From: Sphingobium sp. V4
GTDB taxonomy: Bacteria; Pseudomonadota; Alphaproteobacteria; Sphingomonadales; Sphingomonadaceae
DNA length: 64,000 nucleotides
Direction of reading: 5' to 3'
Assembly: GCF_029590555.1 (NCBI RefSeq)
Contig: NZ_CP081001.1
Span: forward strand, 372,001 to 436,000
Shown: one piece after another, positions 37,874 through 49,736 of the stretch
Position numbering within the stretch: position 1 is the first letter of the stretch
Layout of the letters: each line of letters starts with the position of its first letter
Made by a program: the position numbers and the translations under genes
The notes under the pieces: generated by a model
What the model was told of the DNA's origin: nothing
Databases searched by the model: none
What the model saw: only the letters and a program-made list of their open reading frames with translations

Positions 37874-39406
37874 TCACAGGCAGGCTTCGAGGAAGGGCTG
37901 GTCGAAACCGAACATGCGCGCCTTGTCCAGCGTGTAGGGGCGCAGGCCCATGGAGCGATATTCGCCCACGATCTTTCCGCTGTCGTCCTCATCATGATAT
38001 TCGAACTTGAACAGTTCCTGGGTGACGATGACGTCGCCTTCCATGCCGATCACCTCGGTCACGTTGGTGACGCGGCGCGAGCCGTCGCGCAGGCGCTTCA
38101 CCTGCACGATCAGGTCGACCGAATCGGCGATCTGCTTGGAAATGGCCTCCTTAGGAATCTTGATGTCGCCCATCAGGATCATGTTCTCCATACGGCCCAG
38201 GCACTCGCGCGGGCTGTTGGAGTGGAGCGTGCACATGGACCCGTCATGGCCGGTGTTCATCGCGGCGAGCAGGTCGAAACATTCCGCGCCACGAATTTCG
38301 CCCAGGATGATGCGGTCCGGGCGCATGCGCAGGGCGTTTTTGACGAGATCGCCGATGGTGATCGCACCTTGCCCCTCCAGGTTCGGCGGGCGGGTTTCGA
38401 GCGGCAGCCAGTGCGGCTGTTGCAGGCGAAGTTCCGCCGCGTCCTCGATGGTCAGTACGCGCTCGCCCGGATCGATCATCTTCGACAGGGCGTTGAGCAT
38501 GGTGGTCTTGCCCGAGCCGGTACCGCCCGAGATGACGATGTTGAAGCGGCAGGCGCCCGCTATCTTGAGCGCGGTAGCCATCTTGGGGCTCATCGCGCCC
38601 CATTGGGCGAGCATGTCGATGGTGATCGGCTTGGCCGAGAATTTACGGATCGAGATGGCGGTGCCGCGCAGGCTGAGCGGTGGCACGATCACGTTGACGC
38701 GGCTGCCGTCGGGTAGACGGGCGTCGGCCAGCGGCGTGGTCTGGTCGACCCGGCGGCCAACCTTGTTCACGATGCGCTGGGCGATCTGGAACAGATGCTC
38801 TTCATCGCGAAACTTGATCGGCGCGATCTGGAGCTTGCCCTTCTTTTCGATATATGTCTGGTCCGGGCCGTTGACCATGATGTCGCTGACATCCGGGTCG
38901 GCCAGCAATTCCTCGAGCGGGCCAAGGCCCAGCAGTTCGTCGACAAGCACTTTTTCCAGCGCGAACTGTTCGCGCCGGTTGAGGGTCAGCTTCAGTTCCG
39001 CCAGCACCTCCATGATGATCGGGCGGAATTCCTCCGCCAGTTCATCCTTGGTGAGGGTCGCGGCCGCCTCGGGGTCGACGCGCTCCAGCAGGCGGGGCAG
39101 CACCTGCTCCTTGATCTTGTGTACGCTCGCCTCGAACCCCTGCGGCCCGGCGTCGGGCACATGCTCCGCATTGGCGCGTTCGGACAGACGCGACATGGCG
39201 TCGGCATTGCGCTGCATCTGGCTGGTGGGCGCGGACAGCGGATCGAACGGCGAGTCGCCCGGCAGCGACGCGATGTCGAGCGGTGGGAACTGGTCGCCGC
39301 CGCGCGGCGCTTCTTCCCGCGGTGCCGTACCGCCCTGCATGGGCCGGGCCACGCCGAAGCCGGGCTTTATCCCGGCAGGTCCATTCTTCCGTCCAAAGGC
39401 GCTCAT
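37874..39406 (-). CDS. cpaF: CpaF/TadA type secretion ATPase
   Basis: 510 residues from ATG 39406; the frame is open upstream to 40210, but that part lies inside the next gene and is not protein-like. After a Gly/Pro-rich N-terminal stretch come the alpha-helical N-domain and the ATPase core, with Walker A ISGGTGSGKTTML, the Asp box, His boxes and LGEIRGAECFDLLAAMNTGHDGS. CpaF powers Tad (Flp) pilus assembly or type II-like secretion at the inner membrane. The other cpa/tad genes are not in the window, so this is an orphan. Upstream on the same strand are two unassigned membrane-protein genes, 95 bases away. Confidence 0.93.
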   Translation of the reverse strand: MSAFGRKNGPAGIKPGFGVARPMQGGTAPREEAPRGGDQFPPLDIASLPGDSPFDPLSAPTSQMQRNADAMSRLSERANAEHVPDAGPQGFEASVHKIKEQVLPRLLERVDPEAAATLTKDELAEEFRPIIMEVLAELKLTLNRREQFALEKVLVDELLGLGPLEELLADPDVSDIMVNGPDQTYIEKKGKLQIAPIKFRDEEHLFQIAQRIVNKVGRRVDQTTPLADARLPDGSRVNVIVPPLSLRGTAISIRKFSAKPITIDMLAQWGAMSPKMATALKIAGACRFNIVISGGTGSGKTTMLNALSKMIDPGERVLTIEDAAELRLQQPHWLPLETRPPNLEGQGAITIGDLVKNALRMRPDRIILGEIRGAECFDLLAAMNTGHDGSMCTLHSNSPRECLGRMENMILMGDIKIPKEAISKQIADSVDLIVQVKRLRDGSRRVTNVTEVIGMEGDVIVTQELFKFEYHDEDDSGKIVGEYRSMGLRPYTLDKARMFGFDQPFLEACL

Positions 39407-39501
39407 AGGTCTCCGCCGCAATTTTTTGTGACTGGCCTGCGAACCCGAGCGGGCCGGTCCTCTATGGTGAAGGTGAATAGGATCGAAACTTTGATAAATG
39501 G

Positions 39502-40083
39502 CTAATGGGCCGGCACGGGCCGCGCAGGGGCGGTCACGAAGCGGGGGTCCGCGCCGAACCAGCCGCCGACCCAGCGCCCGCCGGTCAACAGACCGCGGCC
39601 CTGGGGGGTGATGTGGATGCGGCCATCCAAGACCGCGATATTGCCCGACAGTCGCTGTTCCGCGATGCGCCGGTCGATCTGGCGCATGTCGCCCAGATAT
39701 TCGCGCAGATAGACGCGCTCCAGCCCCTGCGCGTCGAGTTGCCCGTCCTGCGCCTCGATCCGGGCGAGCAGGAACATGGTAATGGAGCGGTCGAACGTGA
39801 CCGGAAAGACGATCAGAAAGCTGATGTTGAACGCCAGCGACAGGGCGACGGCGCCGACGGCCGTGGACAGGTCGAGCATCGGCGCCCGCCGTGCCGCCAG
39901 TGCCATCAGCGCACCCAGCAGGAGCGCGCCCATGAAGGCGACCAGCACGCCGCGATAGAAGAGCAGGGGGATCGACCCCAGCAGGGGCGAGGCGATCAAC
40001 GCCAGGTAGAGGAGGAAGCCGCCGGCCAGCGCGATCAGATAGACAAGGGCCAGTCCGCCAAGGCGCCGTAGCAGGGGTTTCAT
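39502..40083 (-). CDS. membrane protein of unknown function, four-helix plus soluble domain
   Basis: 193 residues. Four hydrophobic segments fill about residues 8-108, then a soluble domain (about 110-190) begins TFDRSITMFLLARIEAQDG and runs through DMRQIDRRIAEQRLSGNI with a strand-turn-strand end, resembling a winged-helix fold. I do not recognise the family. Its ATG overlaps the stop of the 662-residue membrane protein by four bases (ATGA), so the two should be co-translated and their products may interact. The pair looks like a glycosyltransferase-linked unit, which is inference. Confidence 0.75.
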   Translation of the reverse strand: MKPLLRRLGGLALVYLIALAGGFLLYLALIASPLLGSIPLLFYRGVLVAFMGALLLGALMALAARRAPMLDLSTAVGAVALSLAFNISFLIVFPVTFDRSITMFLLARIEAQDGQLDAQGLERVYLREYLGDMRQIDRRIAEQRLSGNIAVLDGRIHITPQGRGLLTGGRWVGGWFGADPRFVTAPARPVPAH

Positions 40084-42068
40084 GGCCGGATGTCCTTGAC
40101 CGAAACCAGGCAGGCGAGCGGTTCCCGGACGCGGCAGCGCAGGCCTGGCGGAGGGCCGTTCCCGTGTCGCCAGATCGGGTCCACCGAGGCGAACAGGAGG
40201 TGGTCGACACCGGCCCCTGCCGCCCGGCGGCGCATTTCGGCAGCTGGGACCGGCCGCTCGAAGATCGGGCGCAGCACCGCGATCCGTTGTTGCACGGCCT
40301 CCGTCGGTGCGCCGAACAGATTGGCTTCGCGATCGGACACGCCCGTGCGCTGCACGCCGTAAAGCCCGAAGTTGAAGATGCGACGGTGCAGCGCCGGATT
40401 ATGCTGGATCACGTCGCGTGCCGGGAAAAGGCGTGCCGCCCGTTCGTAGACACGCCGCTGGTCGTCATCGTCGGCGCGAGGACTGATCAGTTCGCTGAAA
40501 CTGGTTTCGACATAGAGCGGCCTGATGAACCGCAGACCGACGACATCCCATGCGACGGCCAGCAAGCCGAGTGCCAGCAAGATGCACATCCTGGGATGAT
40601 CGCGCAGCCGAGGCGTCGGGCCTTGCAGCCAGGCGGCAGTCCAGACCATTGCAGCGCACTGCGCAAACCAGATCGATCGCCAGGCCAGATCGTTGTTGAT
40701 GATCGTGGATTTCAGGAAGCTGGCGACCAGCAGCGACGACAGGGCGCTCGCGGCCAACAAGGTCTGGACGATGGTGCGCGAACGGAACGGCCCGGATCGC
40801 AGCCAAAGTACGGCCCCGACAGCAAAGATACCGAACTCCATGCCATAATTGAGGGGCAGCAACGCCAGATGCAACAATGTCCAGGCGCCGCCTTCCGGAA
40901 GCAGGACGGTGAAGGGGCGGACGGTCAGCGCGATCGGCAATCCGCTGTCGTGGCGGAAGCTGATAAGGTCGATGATCTGCATTGCAGCCATCGCCAGTGC
41001 GACAATGCCTGCGAAGGGCAGCATCGGGTCGCGCCGGATGAGCGCCAGACAGCCCCAGCCGACGAACACCGGCGCGATTGTCAGCATGATCCAGACCGAC
41101 GATCCGAAGCATGTGGCTATGCCTATGCCGGCCGCGGCCGCCAGTGCCCAACGTTCGGACCGATCCGATTCCTGCGCGCGCGCCAGCAACAGCATTGCGC
41201 CCCATGCCGCAACCATCGCGGTCAGATGATGGGGTACCCAGAGCGTCGATCGAACCGCGAAATCGACCGCGGTATTCCACCAGTCGCTTTGCGATTCGAG
41301 CTTGCCGGTCGCCAGCACGCGCAGCAGCATCATGATGAGGTCTGCGCCCGAGACGAAGCAGAAGAGCAGGATCAGGCGCATGAAGGCGCGGTTGCGGGCG
41401 GGATGGATCAGGCCGCCATCGACAGCTATCCGCCAAAGCAGCGATGGGAAGGCAAGGCCTGCCCAGAAGGCAGCGCCCGCGAACGCCATGCGCGCGTTGA
41501 TGAATGTTTCGTTCGACCAATGGATCGCGGCGGACCACAGATAGAAATAATAATAATAGCCGACATAGCCGGGCCGGGCGAAGAAGGGATCGGCGAAGGG
41601 CAGCCCTTCGCGCGCGATCGCGCCCGTGACTGCCGCATGTTTCACCAGATCAAGGTCGAGCAGCGACTGGTTGAGCGCCCCGCCGATGCTGAAATCCACG
41701 AAGACGAAGGCGACGATGCCGGCCCATAGCGCGATCAACGGCACGGCGATCGACCATCCGGCATCCCGCGCCGGGATCAGCAGGCGGGCCTGCGGCAATG
41801 CGAACAGGGCCAGTGCGGCATGGAGGCCGGCCATGGCGATCATGCCGCCGCCGCGCACCAGGAGCGCGTCGATCGCGGGCAACAGCGTCACCGCCAGCAG
41901 GAGCGACCAGCCCAGCCGGTTCCACCCAGTGCCGCAGCGCATGTCGATCCGATCGAACAGGCGGGCGATGCCGGCGCCGGGCAGCAGCATCCAGCCGATG
42001 CCGAGCAGCATGGCGAGGACAAGGCCGATGCCGTCCGCCAGCAGCGGTGGGGTCAGCCCGTCATGCAT
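40080..42068 (-). CDS. large polytopic membrane protein, GT-C glycosyltransferase-like
   Basis: 662 residues from ATG 42068 (GGAGG ten bases upstream); an in-frame ATG at 42122 would add 18. About a dozen or more membrane segments. An acidic segment follows an early helix (LLDLDLVKHAAV), then PGYVGYYYYFYLWSAAIHW, a tyrosine-rich loop. The last 170 residues are soluble (from about RPLYVETSFSELIS) with ARLFPARDVIQHNP. This pattern, hydrophobic core with loop acids and a soluble C-terminus, resembles GT-C glycosyltransferases that use lipid-linked sugars, but no definite family could be assigned. The 3' end overlaps the next gene by four bases. Confidence 0.7.
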   Translation of the reverse strand: MHDGLTPPLLADGIGLVLAMLLGIGWMLLPGAGIARLFDRIDMRCGTGWNRLGWSLLLAVTLLPAIDALLVRGGGMIAMAGLHAALALFALPQARLLIPARDAGWSIAVPLIALWAGIVAFVFVDFSIGGALNQSLLDLDLVKHAAVTGAIAREGLPFADPFFARPGYVGYYYYFYLWSAAIHWSNETFINARMAFAGAAFWAGLAFPSLLWRIAVDGGLIHPARNRAFMRLILLFCFVSGADLIMMLLRVLATGKLESQSDWWNTAVDFAVRSTLWVPHHLTAMVAAWGAMLLLARAQESDRSERWALAAAAGIGIATCFGSSVWIMLTIAPVFVGWGCLALIRRDPMLPFAGIVALAMAAMQIIDLISFRHDSGLPIALTVRPFTVLLPEGGAWTLLHLALLPLNYGMEFGIFAVGAVLWLRSGPFRSRTIVQTLLAASALSSLLVASFLKSTIINNDLAWRSIWFAQCAAMVWTAAWLQGPTPRLRDHPRMCILLALGLLAVAWDVVGLRFIRPLYVETSFSELISPRADDDDQRRVYERAARLFPARDVIQHNPALHRRIFNFGLYGVQRTGVSDREANLFGAPTEAVQQRIAVLRPIFERPVPAAEMRRRAAGAGVDHLLFASVDPIWRHGNGPPPGLRCRVREPLACLVSVKDIRP

Positions 42069-42237
42069 GACGCCCGAGCCTCCGGACGCACGCAGGGCAG
42101 GAGCCGACCGGCCCGAATCCATCGATCAACTTGCTGGCTGCACCTGGTCGCATCGTCCCCATGACTAGGGCGAGAGGGTAAATGTCTGTTTAACCCTGGG
42201 CGAAGGCTGCGAATGGGAAGGGCAATGACCCGGAAAC

Positions 42238-42277
42238 GCAGATGGGGCGACCTGCTCGTGCAGGTCACCCCATCTGC
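42238..42277. terminator. strong hairpin after atpC
   Basis: An 18-pair stem with one mismatch and a TCGT loop: GCAGATGGGG-GACCTGC arms and their complement. It starts 31 bases after the atpC stop. No T run follows in either direction, so it may protect the mRNA end rather than terminate on its own. Confidence 0.6.
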
Positions 42278-42308
42278 GATCAGTCCGTCGACCGGTCAGC
42301 CGATCGGT

Positions 42309-42563
42309 TCAGCCGACATGTTCGGCTAGAACCGTCAGACCCTTTTCATTCACCTCGGCGAAACCGCCCTGCACCGGAATGACTTCCGGCGCGGCGCCGG
42401 CGCTGCTGAAGATCTGGATCGCGCCGTCGCGGACGGTCGACATGAAGGGTGCATGGCCTTCCAGCACGCCGAAATCGCCATCGGTGCCGGGAACGACCAC
42501 CTGCCAGACTTCCTCCGAACGGACGAGCTTTTCCGGGGTCACGAGTTCGAAATGCAGTGCCAT
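42309..42563 (-). CDS. atpC: ATP synthase F1 subunit epsilon (short form)
   Basis: 84 residues, forming only the N-terminal beta-sandwich domain: [38 protein letters not shown] and [20 protein letters not shown]. coli epsilon is about 139 residues; the two C-terminal helices that can insert into the rotor and inhibit ATP hydrolysis are missing. I see no frameshift, and short epsilon chains are common in alphaproteobacteria, where another protein (zeta) may take over inhibition. Last gene of the F1 operon, separated from atpD by about 165 bases filled with hairpins. Confidence 0.95.
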   Translation of the reverse strand: MALHFELVTPEKLVRSEEVWQVVVPGTDGDFGVLEGHAPFMSTVRDGAIQIFSSAGAAPEVIPVQGGFAEVNEKGLTVLAEHVG

Positions 42564-42579
42564 TTTCTAATCCTCAAAC

Positions 42580-42722
42580 CCCTCTCCCATCGGGAGAGGG
42601 AGGGGCCCGCCGCGAAGCGGTGGGAGGGTGAGGGCGATAAACCGCCGATGCTCACCCTCGTCCAACTCCGACTAGCCGGCAGACCGGCAAGTCTGCGTAT
42701 CCTTCTCCCGCTGGGAGAAGGA
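42580..42722. repeat. three hairpins filling the atpD-atpC spacer
   Basis: Hairpin 1 at 42580-42600 (CCCTCTCCC/GGGAGAGGG), hairpin 2 with arms 42624-42632 and 42651-42659 (GAGGGTGAG/CTCACCCTC), and hairpin 3 at 42700-42722 (TCCTTCTCCC/GGGAGAAGGA). All stems are perfect. The CTCTCCC...GGGAGAGGG element is a dispersed repeat common in proteobacterial genomes. Confidence 0.8.
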
Positions 42723-42729
42723 CATCAGC

Positions 42730-44196
<1,467 letters not shown>

Positions 44197-45081
44197 TTAG
44201 AGGGCTTCGGCGCCCGAGATGATTTCGACCAGTTCGGTGGTGATCGCGGCCTGGCGGCTGCGGTTATACTGAATGGTCAGCTTGTTGATGAGGTCGCCGG
44301 CATTGCGGGTCGCATTGTCCATGGCGGTCATCGACGCGCCCTGTTCCGACGCGTTGTTTTCCAGCAGCGCCTTGAACAGCTGCACCGTGATGTTGCGCGG
44401 CAGCAGGTCGTCCAGGATCGCTTCCTCGCTCGGTTCATATTCCACCGTCGCGCCGATGGCGTTGCGGTCGGCGTCGGCCGGAATCTTGACCGGTATGATC
44501 TGCTGCTCGGTCGGGATCTGGGCGAGGGCCGACTTGAAGCGCGAGTAGAAGAGATGCGCGACGTCGAACTTGCCGTTCAGATACATGTCGGTCAGTTCGT
44601 GCGCGATCGCCTGGGCCTGGTCGAAGCCGGGTTCCTTGGTGCCGGTGGTGTCGAACTGGGCGACGATCTGGCCCGGGAAGGCGCGGTTGATGACCGGACG
44701 CCCCTTGCGGCCTATCAGGTAGAAGCGGACCTGCTTGCCCGCTTCCTCCAGTTCGCGCGCCTTGGCGATGGCGGCCTTGACGATGTTGGCGTTGAACGCG
44801 CCAGCAAGGCCCCGGTCGGAGTTGGCGACGACCAGCAGATGGACGTCGTCCTTGCCGGTGCCGGCCAGCAGCGGGGAGGCGCCTTCGCCCGAACCGCCCG
44901 CGATCTTGGACGCGAGCGACGCGACCACCGCTTCCAGGCGGCTGCTATAGGGGCGGGCGGCCTCGGCCGCGGCCTGCGCCTTGCGCAGCTTCGCGGCGGC
45001 GACCATCTGCTTCGCCTTGGTGATCTTCTGGGTCGACTTGACCGACCCGATGCGGAGCTTCAGTTCCTTGAGGCTAGGCAT
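44197..45081 (-). CDS. atpG: ATP synthase F1 subunit gamma
   Basis: 294 residues. The N-terminus [36 protein letters not shown] and the C-terminus [15 protein letters not shown] form the coiled coil of the rotor shaft, with the usual Rossmann-like middle ([17 protein letters not shown]). Gamma couples proton flow to catalysis. Normally it follows atpA directly; here a LysE-family gene is inserted before it, ending three bases before the atpG ATG, so atpG translation may be coupled to lysE. Confidence 0.97.
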   Translation of the reverse strand: MPSLKELKLRIGSVKSTQKITKAKQMVAAAKLRKAQAAAEAARPYSSRLEAVVASLASKIAGGSGEGASPLLAGTGKDDVHLLVVANSDRGLAGAFNANIVKAAIAKARELEEAGKQVRFYLIGRKGRPVINRAFPGQIVAQFDTTGTKEPGFDQAQAIAHELTDMYLNGKFDVAHLFYSRFKSALAQIPTEQQIIPVKIPADADRNAIGATVEYEPSEEAILDDLLPRNITVQLFKALLENNASEQGASMTAMDNATRNAGDLINKLTIQYNRSRQAAITTELVEIISGAEAL

Positions 45082-45084
45082 AGA

Positions 45085-45723
45085 TTATGTGTTCCGAGCA
45101 AGGGCCAGACGGCCCGCGAGACCAAAGAAACCGACGCCCATGGCGCCTTCGAACCAGCGGATTGCAGTGCTGTGGGCGCCCGATTGCCCCACCTTGCGCC
45201 CCGCCGTGGCGGCGAGCGCAGCAAGCAGCGCGCACCAGGCGAAGCCCAGCGCATAGACGATCGCGATCAGCAACATACCCTGCCAGGGCGCATCCGGGCC
45301 GGTGCCGACGAACTGCGGCAGCGCGGCGAGGAAGAAGATCGCGACCTTGGGGTTCAGCACGGTGCTGATGAACCCTTGGGCGAAGGGCGATCCGCCCAGC
45401 CGCATCTTCGGCATGTCCGAAGCCGGCGCGGGCCTGATCGCGCCGCGCAGCAGGCCGATGCCCATCCAGGCGAGATAGAGCGCGCCCGCAATCTTGACGG
45501 CCAGAAACAGGCCCGGCACCGCATTCAGCACGCTGAGGAAGCCGAAGCCGCACAGCAGCATGTAGAAGAGGCCGCCGAGCTGGATGCCGCCGATCGCCGC
45601 CATGCCCGCCTTCAGCCCACGGCGCGCCGCGTGACCGGCCACCAACATGGTGTCCGGTCCCGGAAGCAGCACCAGACCGATCGACATCACGGTCCAGGCA
45701 AGGAGGGATTGGGCGGTGAGCAT
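45085..45723 (-). CDS. LysE family amino-acid exporter, inside the atp operon
   Basis: 212 residues with six hydrophobic segments. LysE/RhtB family markers are present: LVLLPGPDTMLVAGHAARRG near the N-terminus and the loop GGSPFAQGFISTVLNPKVAIFFLAALPQFV. These proteins export amino acids or related metabolites across the inner membrane. The gene sits between atpA (37 bases upstream) and atpG (3 bases downstream) on the same strand, in the middle of the F1 operon, where no such gene is usually found. Its coding properties look like those of its neighbours, so the insertion is not obviously recent. Confidence 0.92.
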   Translation of the reverse strand: MLTAQSLLAWTVMSIGLVLLPGPDTMLVAGHAARRGLKAGMAAIGGIQLGGLFYMLLCGFGFLSVLNAVPGLFLAVKIAGALYLAWMGIGLLRGAIRPAPASDMPKMRLGGSPFAQGFISTVLNPKVAIFFLAALPQFVGTGPDAPWQGMLLIAIVYALGFAWCALLAALAATAGRKVGQSGAHSTAIRWFEGAMGVGFFGLAGRLALARNT

Positions 45724-45760
45724 TGCCTAGGCTTCGTTCTTCCTTTTTTCCGTGATGCCT

Positions 45761-47877
<2,117 letters not shown>

Positions 47878-47912
47878 GCGCTTACCGTCCTCCATGTGAT
47901 TTGCCGGTCATG

Positions 47913-47950
47913 CAAAAAGAGGGGCGCGGTCTGATGCCGTCCCGAGCCCC
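47913..47950 (-). terminator. terminator or attenuator upstream of atpH
   Basis: On the minus strand GGGGC-T-CGG and CCG-C-GCCCC pair around a 12-base loop, followed by TCTTTTTG, a fair intrinsic terminator. It is 114 bases after the protease stop and 35 before the atpH start, so it either ends the protease transcript or lies in the atp leader. Confidence 0.55.
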
Positions 47951-48064
47951 TGTTGCCCGGCCGGTTAGCAGTGCGATTATGACTATGCAAGTCATGTGAC
48001 GCGATTCCATCGTTAGTGCGAAATCGCGGCTATTTGCCTGAGTATTTACGCTGTCCCGAATCGG

Positions 48065-49624
48065 TTATTCGGCAGGATCGGCCGGGGCAAGCCGTCCCTT
48101 CTGGCAATGATAGACGATCCGTTCATTCGGCTGCGGCGGAAGCAGCGCTGTCATGTCGCTCTGGAGCGTCGCGATCCGGGCGAGCCTGCCGGAGTCGGCG
48201 CCGCATCCCTTGATCGGGCCGTCCCTGAGCAGCGCGCGCGCCTTGCCCATGGTATCGAGGTCGGGCAGCCAGCGCTGGACGCGCAGCGTGCCGGTTGCCG
48301 GGTCGAACTGGCTGGTCGTCACATAATTGGCCTCGTCGGGCACGGTGGGGCGCTGCCACTGGGTGCCGACCGAGACATATTGGGTGTCGCCGTTGACGCA
48401 ACCGCCCTCGGCCCAGTTGAAGCCGATGTCATTGGGTTGCGACACGGTCAGCCGGCTGCGATCGAGGTCCACCTTGCACACATTGTCGCCGGCCCAGGCA
48501 TAGGCGCCGTTGGCGGCGACGCCGATGTCGGCCTGCAACTTCACCTTGTCATCAATGCTGGAAAAGCTGGGTTTCAGGAAGAAGAGGCCGAGCGCCACGA
48601 ACAGCAGCGCGCCGCCGCTGGCCAGGAACCAGGTCGCCTTGCGCTCCTTGCCCTGGCTGTAGAACAGGCCGCCCGCCGCCAATCCCAGCACCGCCAGCGC
48701 CAGGAACAGGGCCGCACCCGCCATGGCGTTTTCGCGCGCGGTGATGACGTCGCGCTCGGCGGCGTCCCGCGCGCGGGTCAGCGCTTCCTCGCGGGCGTCG
48801 GCGCTGGCGCGGTTCTTCTGCTCGCTCGCCTGCGCCTCGCGCTGGGTCAGGGCGGCGTCGGCCGCGTCGGCCTCCGCCATGGATCGGCACCCGACGATCG
48901 TATGGAGCGAGGAGATGCCCGCCTGCCGCAGGAAGGAGGCGACCTCGCGCCAGGAAACGGCGAATCCGAACTCGGCGTCATTGCCGTCCGACACCGATCC
49001 GAAGCTGTTGACGCCGATCACCCGGCCGCAATCATCGACCAGCGGGCCGCCGCTGTTGCCGGCGGCGAGCGGGGCGGTGTGGAGGACGGTGTCGAAATTC
49101 TGGCTGGCCCGGCCCGAGGAGATGGTGCCGCTGGTCTTGACCGTGGCGAGCGGCTCGACCAGCTGCTTGAGGCCCAGTCCCTGCGCGCGGTCGACCGTGC
49201 CGGGATAGCCGATCGCGGTCACATGCTGCCCGTCGCTGACCGCGCCGGCATAGAAGGTGCTGACCGGCAGGCGGCCTTCCTCCAGCTGGATGAGGGCCAG
49301 GTCGTTGCCCGGCGAATAGGCGATGATTCGCCCGCCATAAGTCTTGGTGCCTTCGGACGGGATGACGCCGATGACGAGATTTTTTTCCTCGCGCGCCAGT
49401 TCGACGACATGGGCGTTGGTCAATATCTTGTCCGGCGCTACGGCGAACCCGCTGCCATGGCCGACGAAATAGGCTTCGGTGCCATCGGTCGCGACCAGCA
49501 CGACCCGCGCCACGCCGCGCGCGGCGGCGGCGATGTCCTGCTGCTCGGCATGGGAAGCGACCGGCGCGATCAGCGCGAGCAGGAAGCCAAGGGCAGGGGT
49601 GAAGCGGCGGAGGAGGGCGACCAT
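48065..49624 (-). CDS. membrane-anchored trypsin-like serine protease
   Basis: 519 residues from ATG 49624, chosen because a signal peptide follows at once (MVALLRRFTPALGFLLALIAPVASHA). The trypsin-like (S1C-type) domain has the catalytic His in ILTNAHVVE, Asp in GNDLALIQL and Ser in APLAAGNSGGPLV. After it come a charged helical region rich in Ala, Arg, Glu and two membrane segments (MAGAALFLALAVLGLAAGG and TWFLASGGALLFVALGLFF), then a C-terminal domain of about 150 residues with several Cys. This order is unlike DegP and has no PDZ domain. Role unknown, possibly envelope quality control. The next gene downstream is atpH. Confidence 0.85.
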   Translation of the reverse strand: MVALLRRFTPALGFLLALIAPVASHAEQQDIAAAARGVARVVLVATDGTEAYFVGHGSGFAVAPDKILTNAHVVELAREEKNLVIGVIPSEGTKTYGGRIIAYSPGNDLALIQLEEGRLPVSTFYAGAVSDGQHVTAIGYPGTVDRAQGLGLKQLVEPLATVKTSGTISSGRASQNFDTVLHTAPLAAGNSGGPLVDDCGRVIGVNSFGSVSDGNDAEFGFAVSWREVASFLRQAGISSLHTIVGCRSMAEADAADAALTQREAQASEQKNRASADAREEALTRARDAAERDVITARENAMAGAALFLALAVLGLAAGGLFYSQGKERKATWFLASGGALLFVALGLFFLKPSFSSIDDKVKLQADIGVAANGAYAWAGDNVCKVDLDRSRLTVSQPNDIGFNWAEGGCVNGDTQYVSVGTQWQRPTVPDEANYVTTSQFDPATGTLRVQRWLPDLDTMGKARALLRDGPIKGCGADSGRLARIATLQSDMTALLPPQPNERIVYHCQKGRLAPADPAE

Positions 49625-49736
49625 CGTGGCGCATTCATATGCGATGGCGGGCTTTGCGCAATCGGGAAAAGGCGAAATGCTTTGACGGCAAGGCGCGGGA
49701 AGCATGGCGGCGCGCGCGCTTCTATCCCATATCGTC

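Noticed and set aside
39407..40210. In-frame N-terminal extension of CpaF by 268 codons
   Set aside because: The extension reads through the neighbouring membrane-protein gene in another frame and shows Arg/Pro/Ala-rich non-protein-like sequence; ATG 39406 with GGAG fits the family N-terminus.
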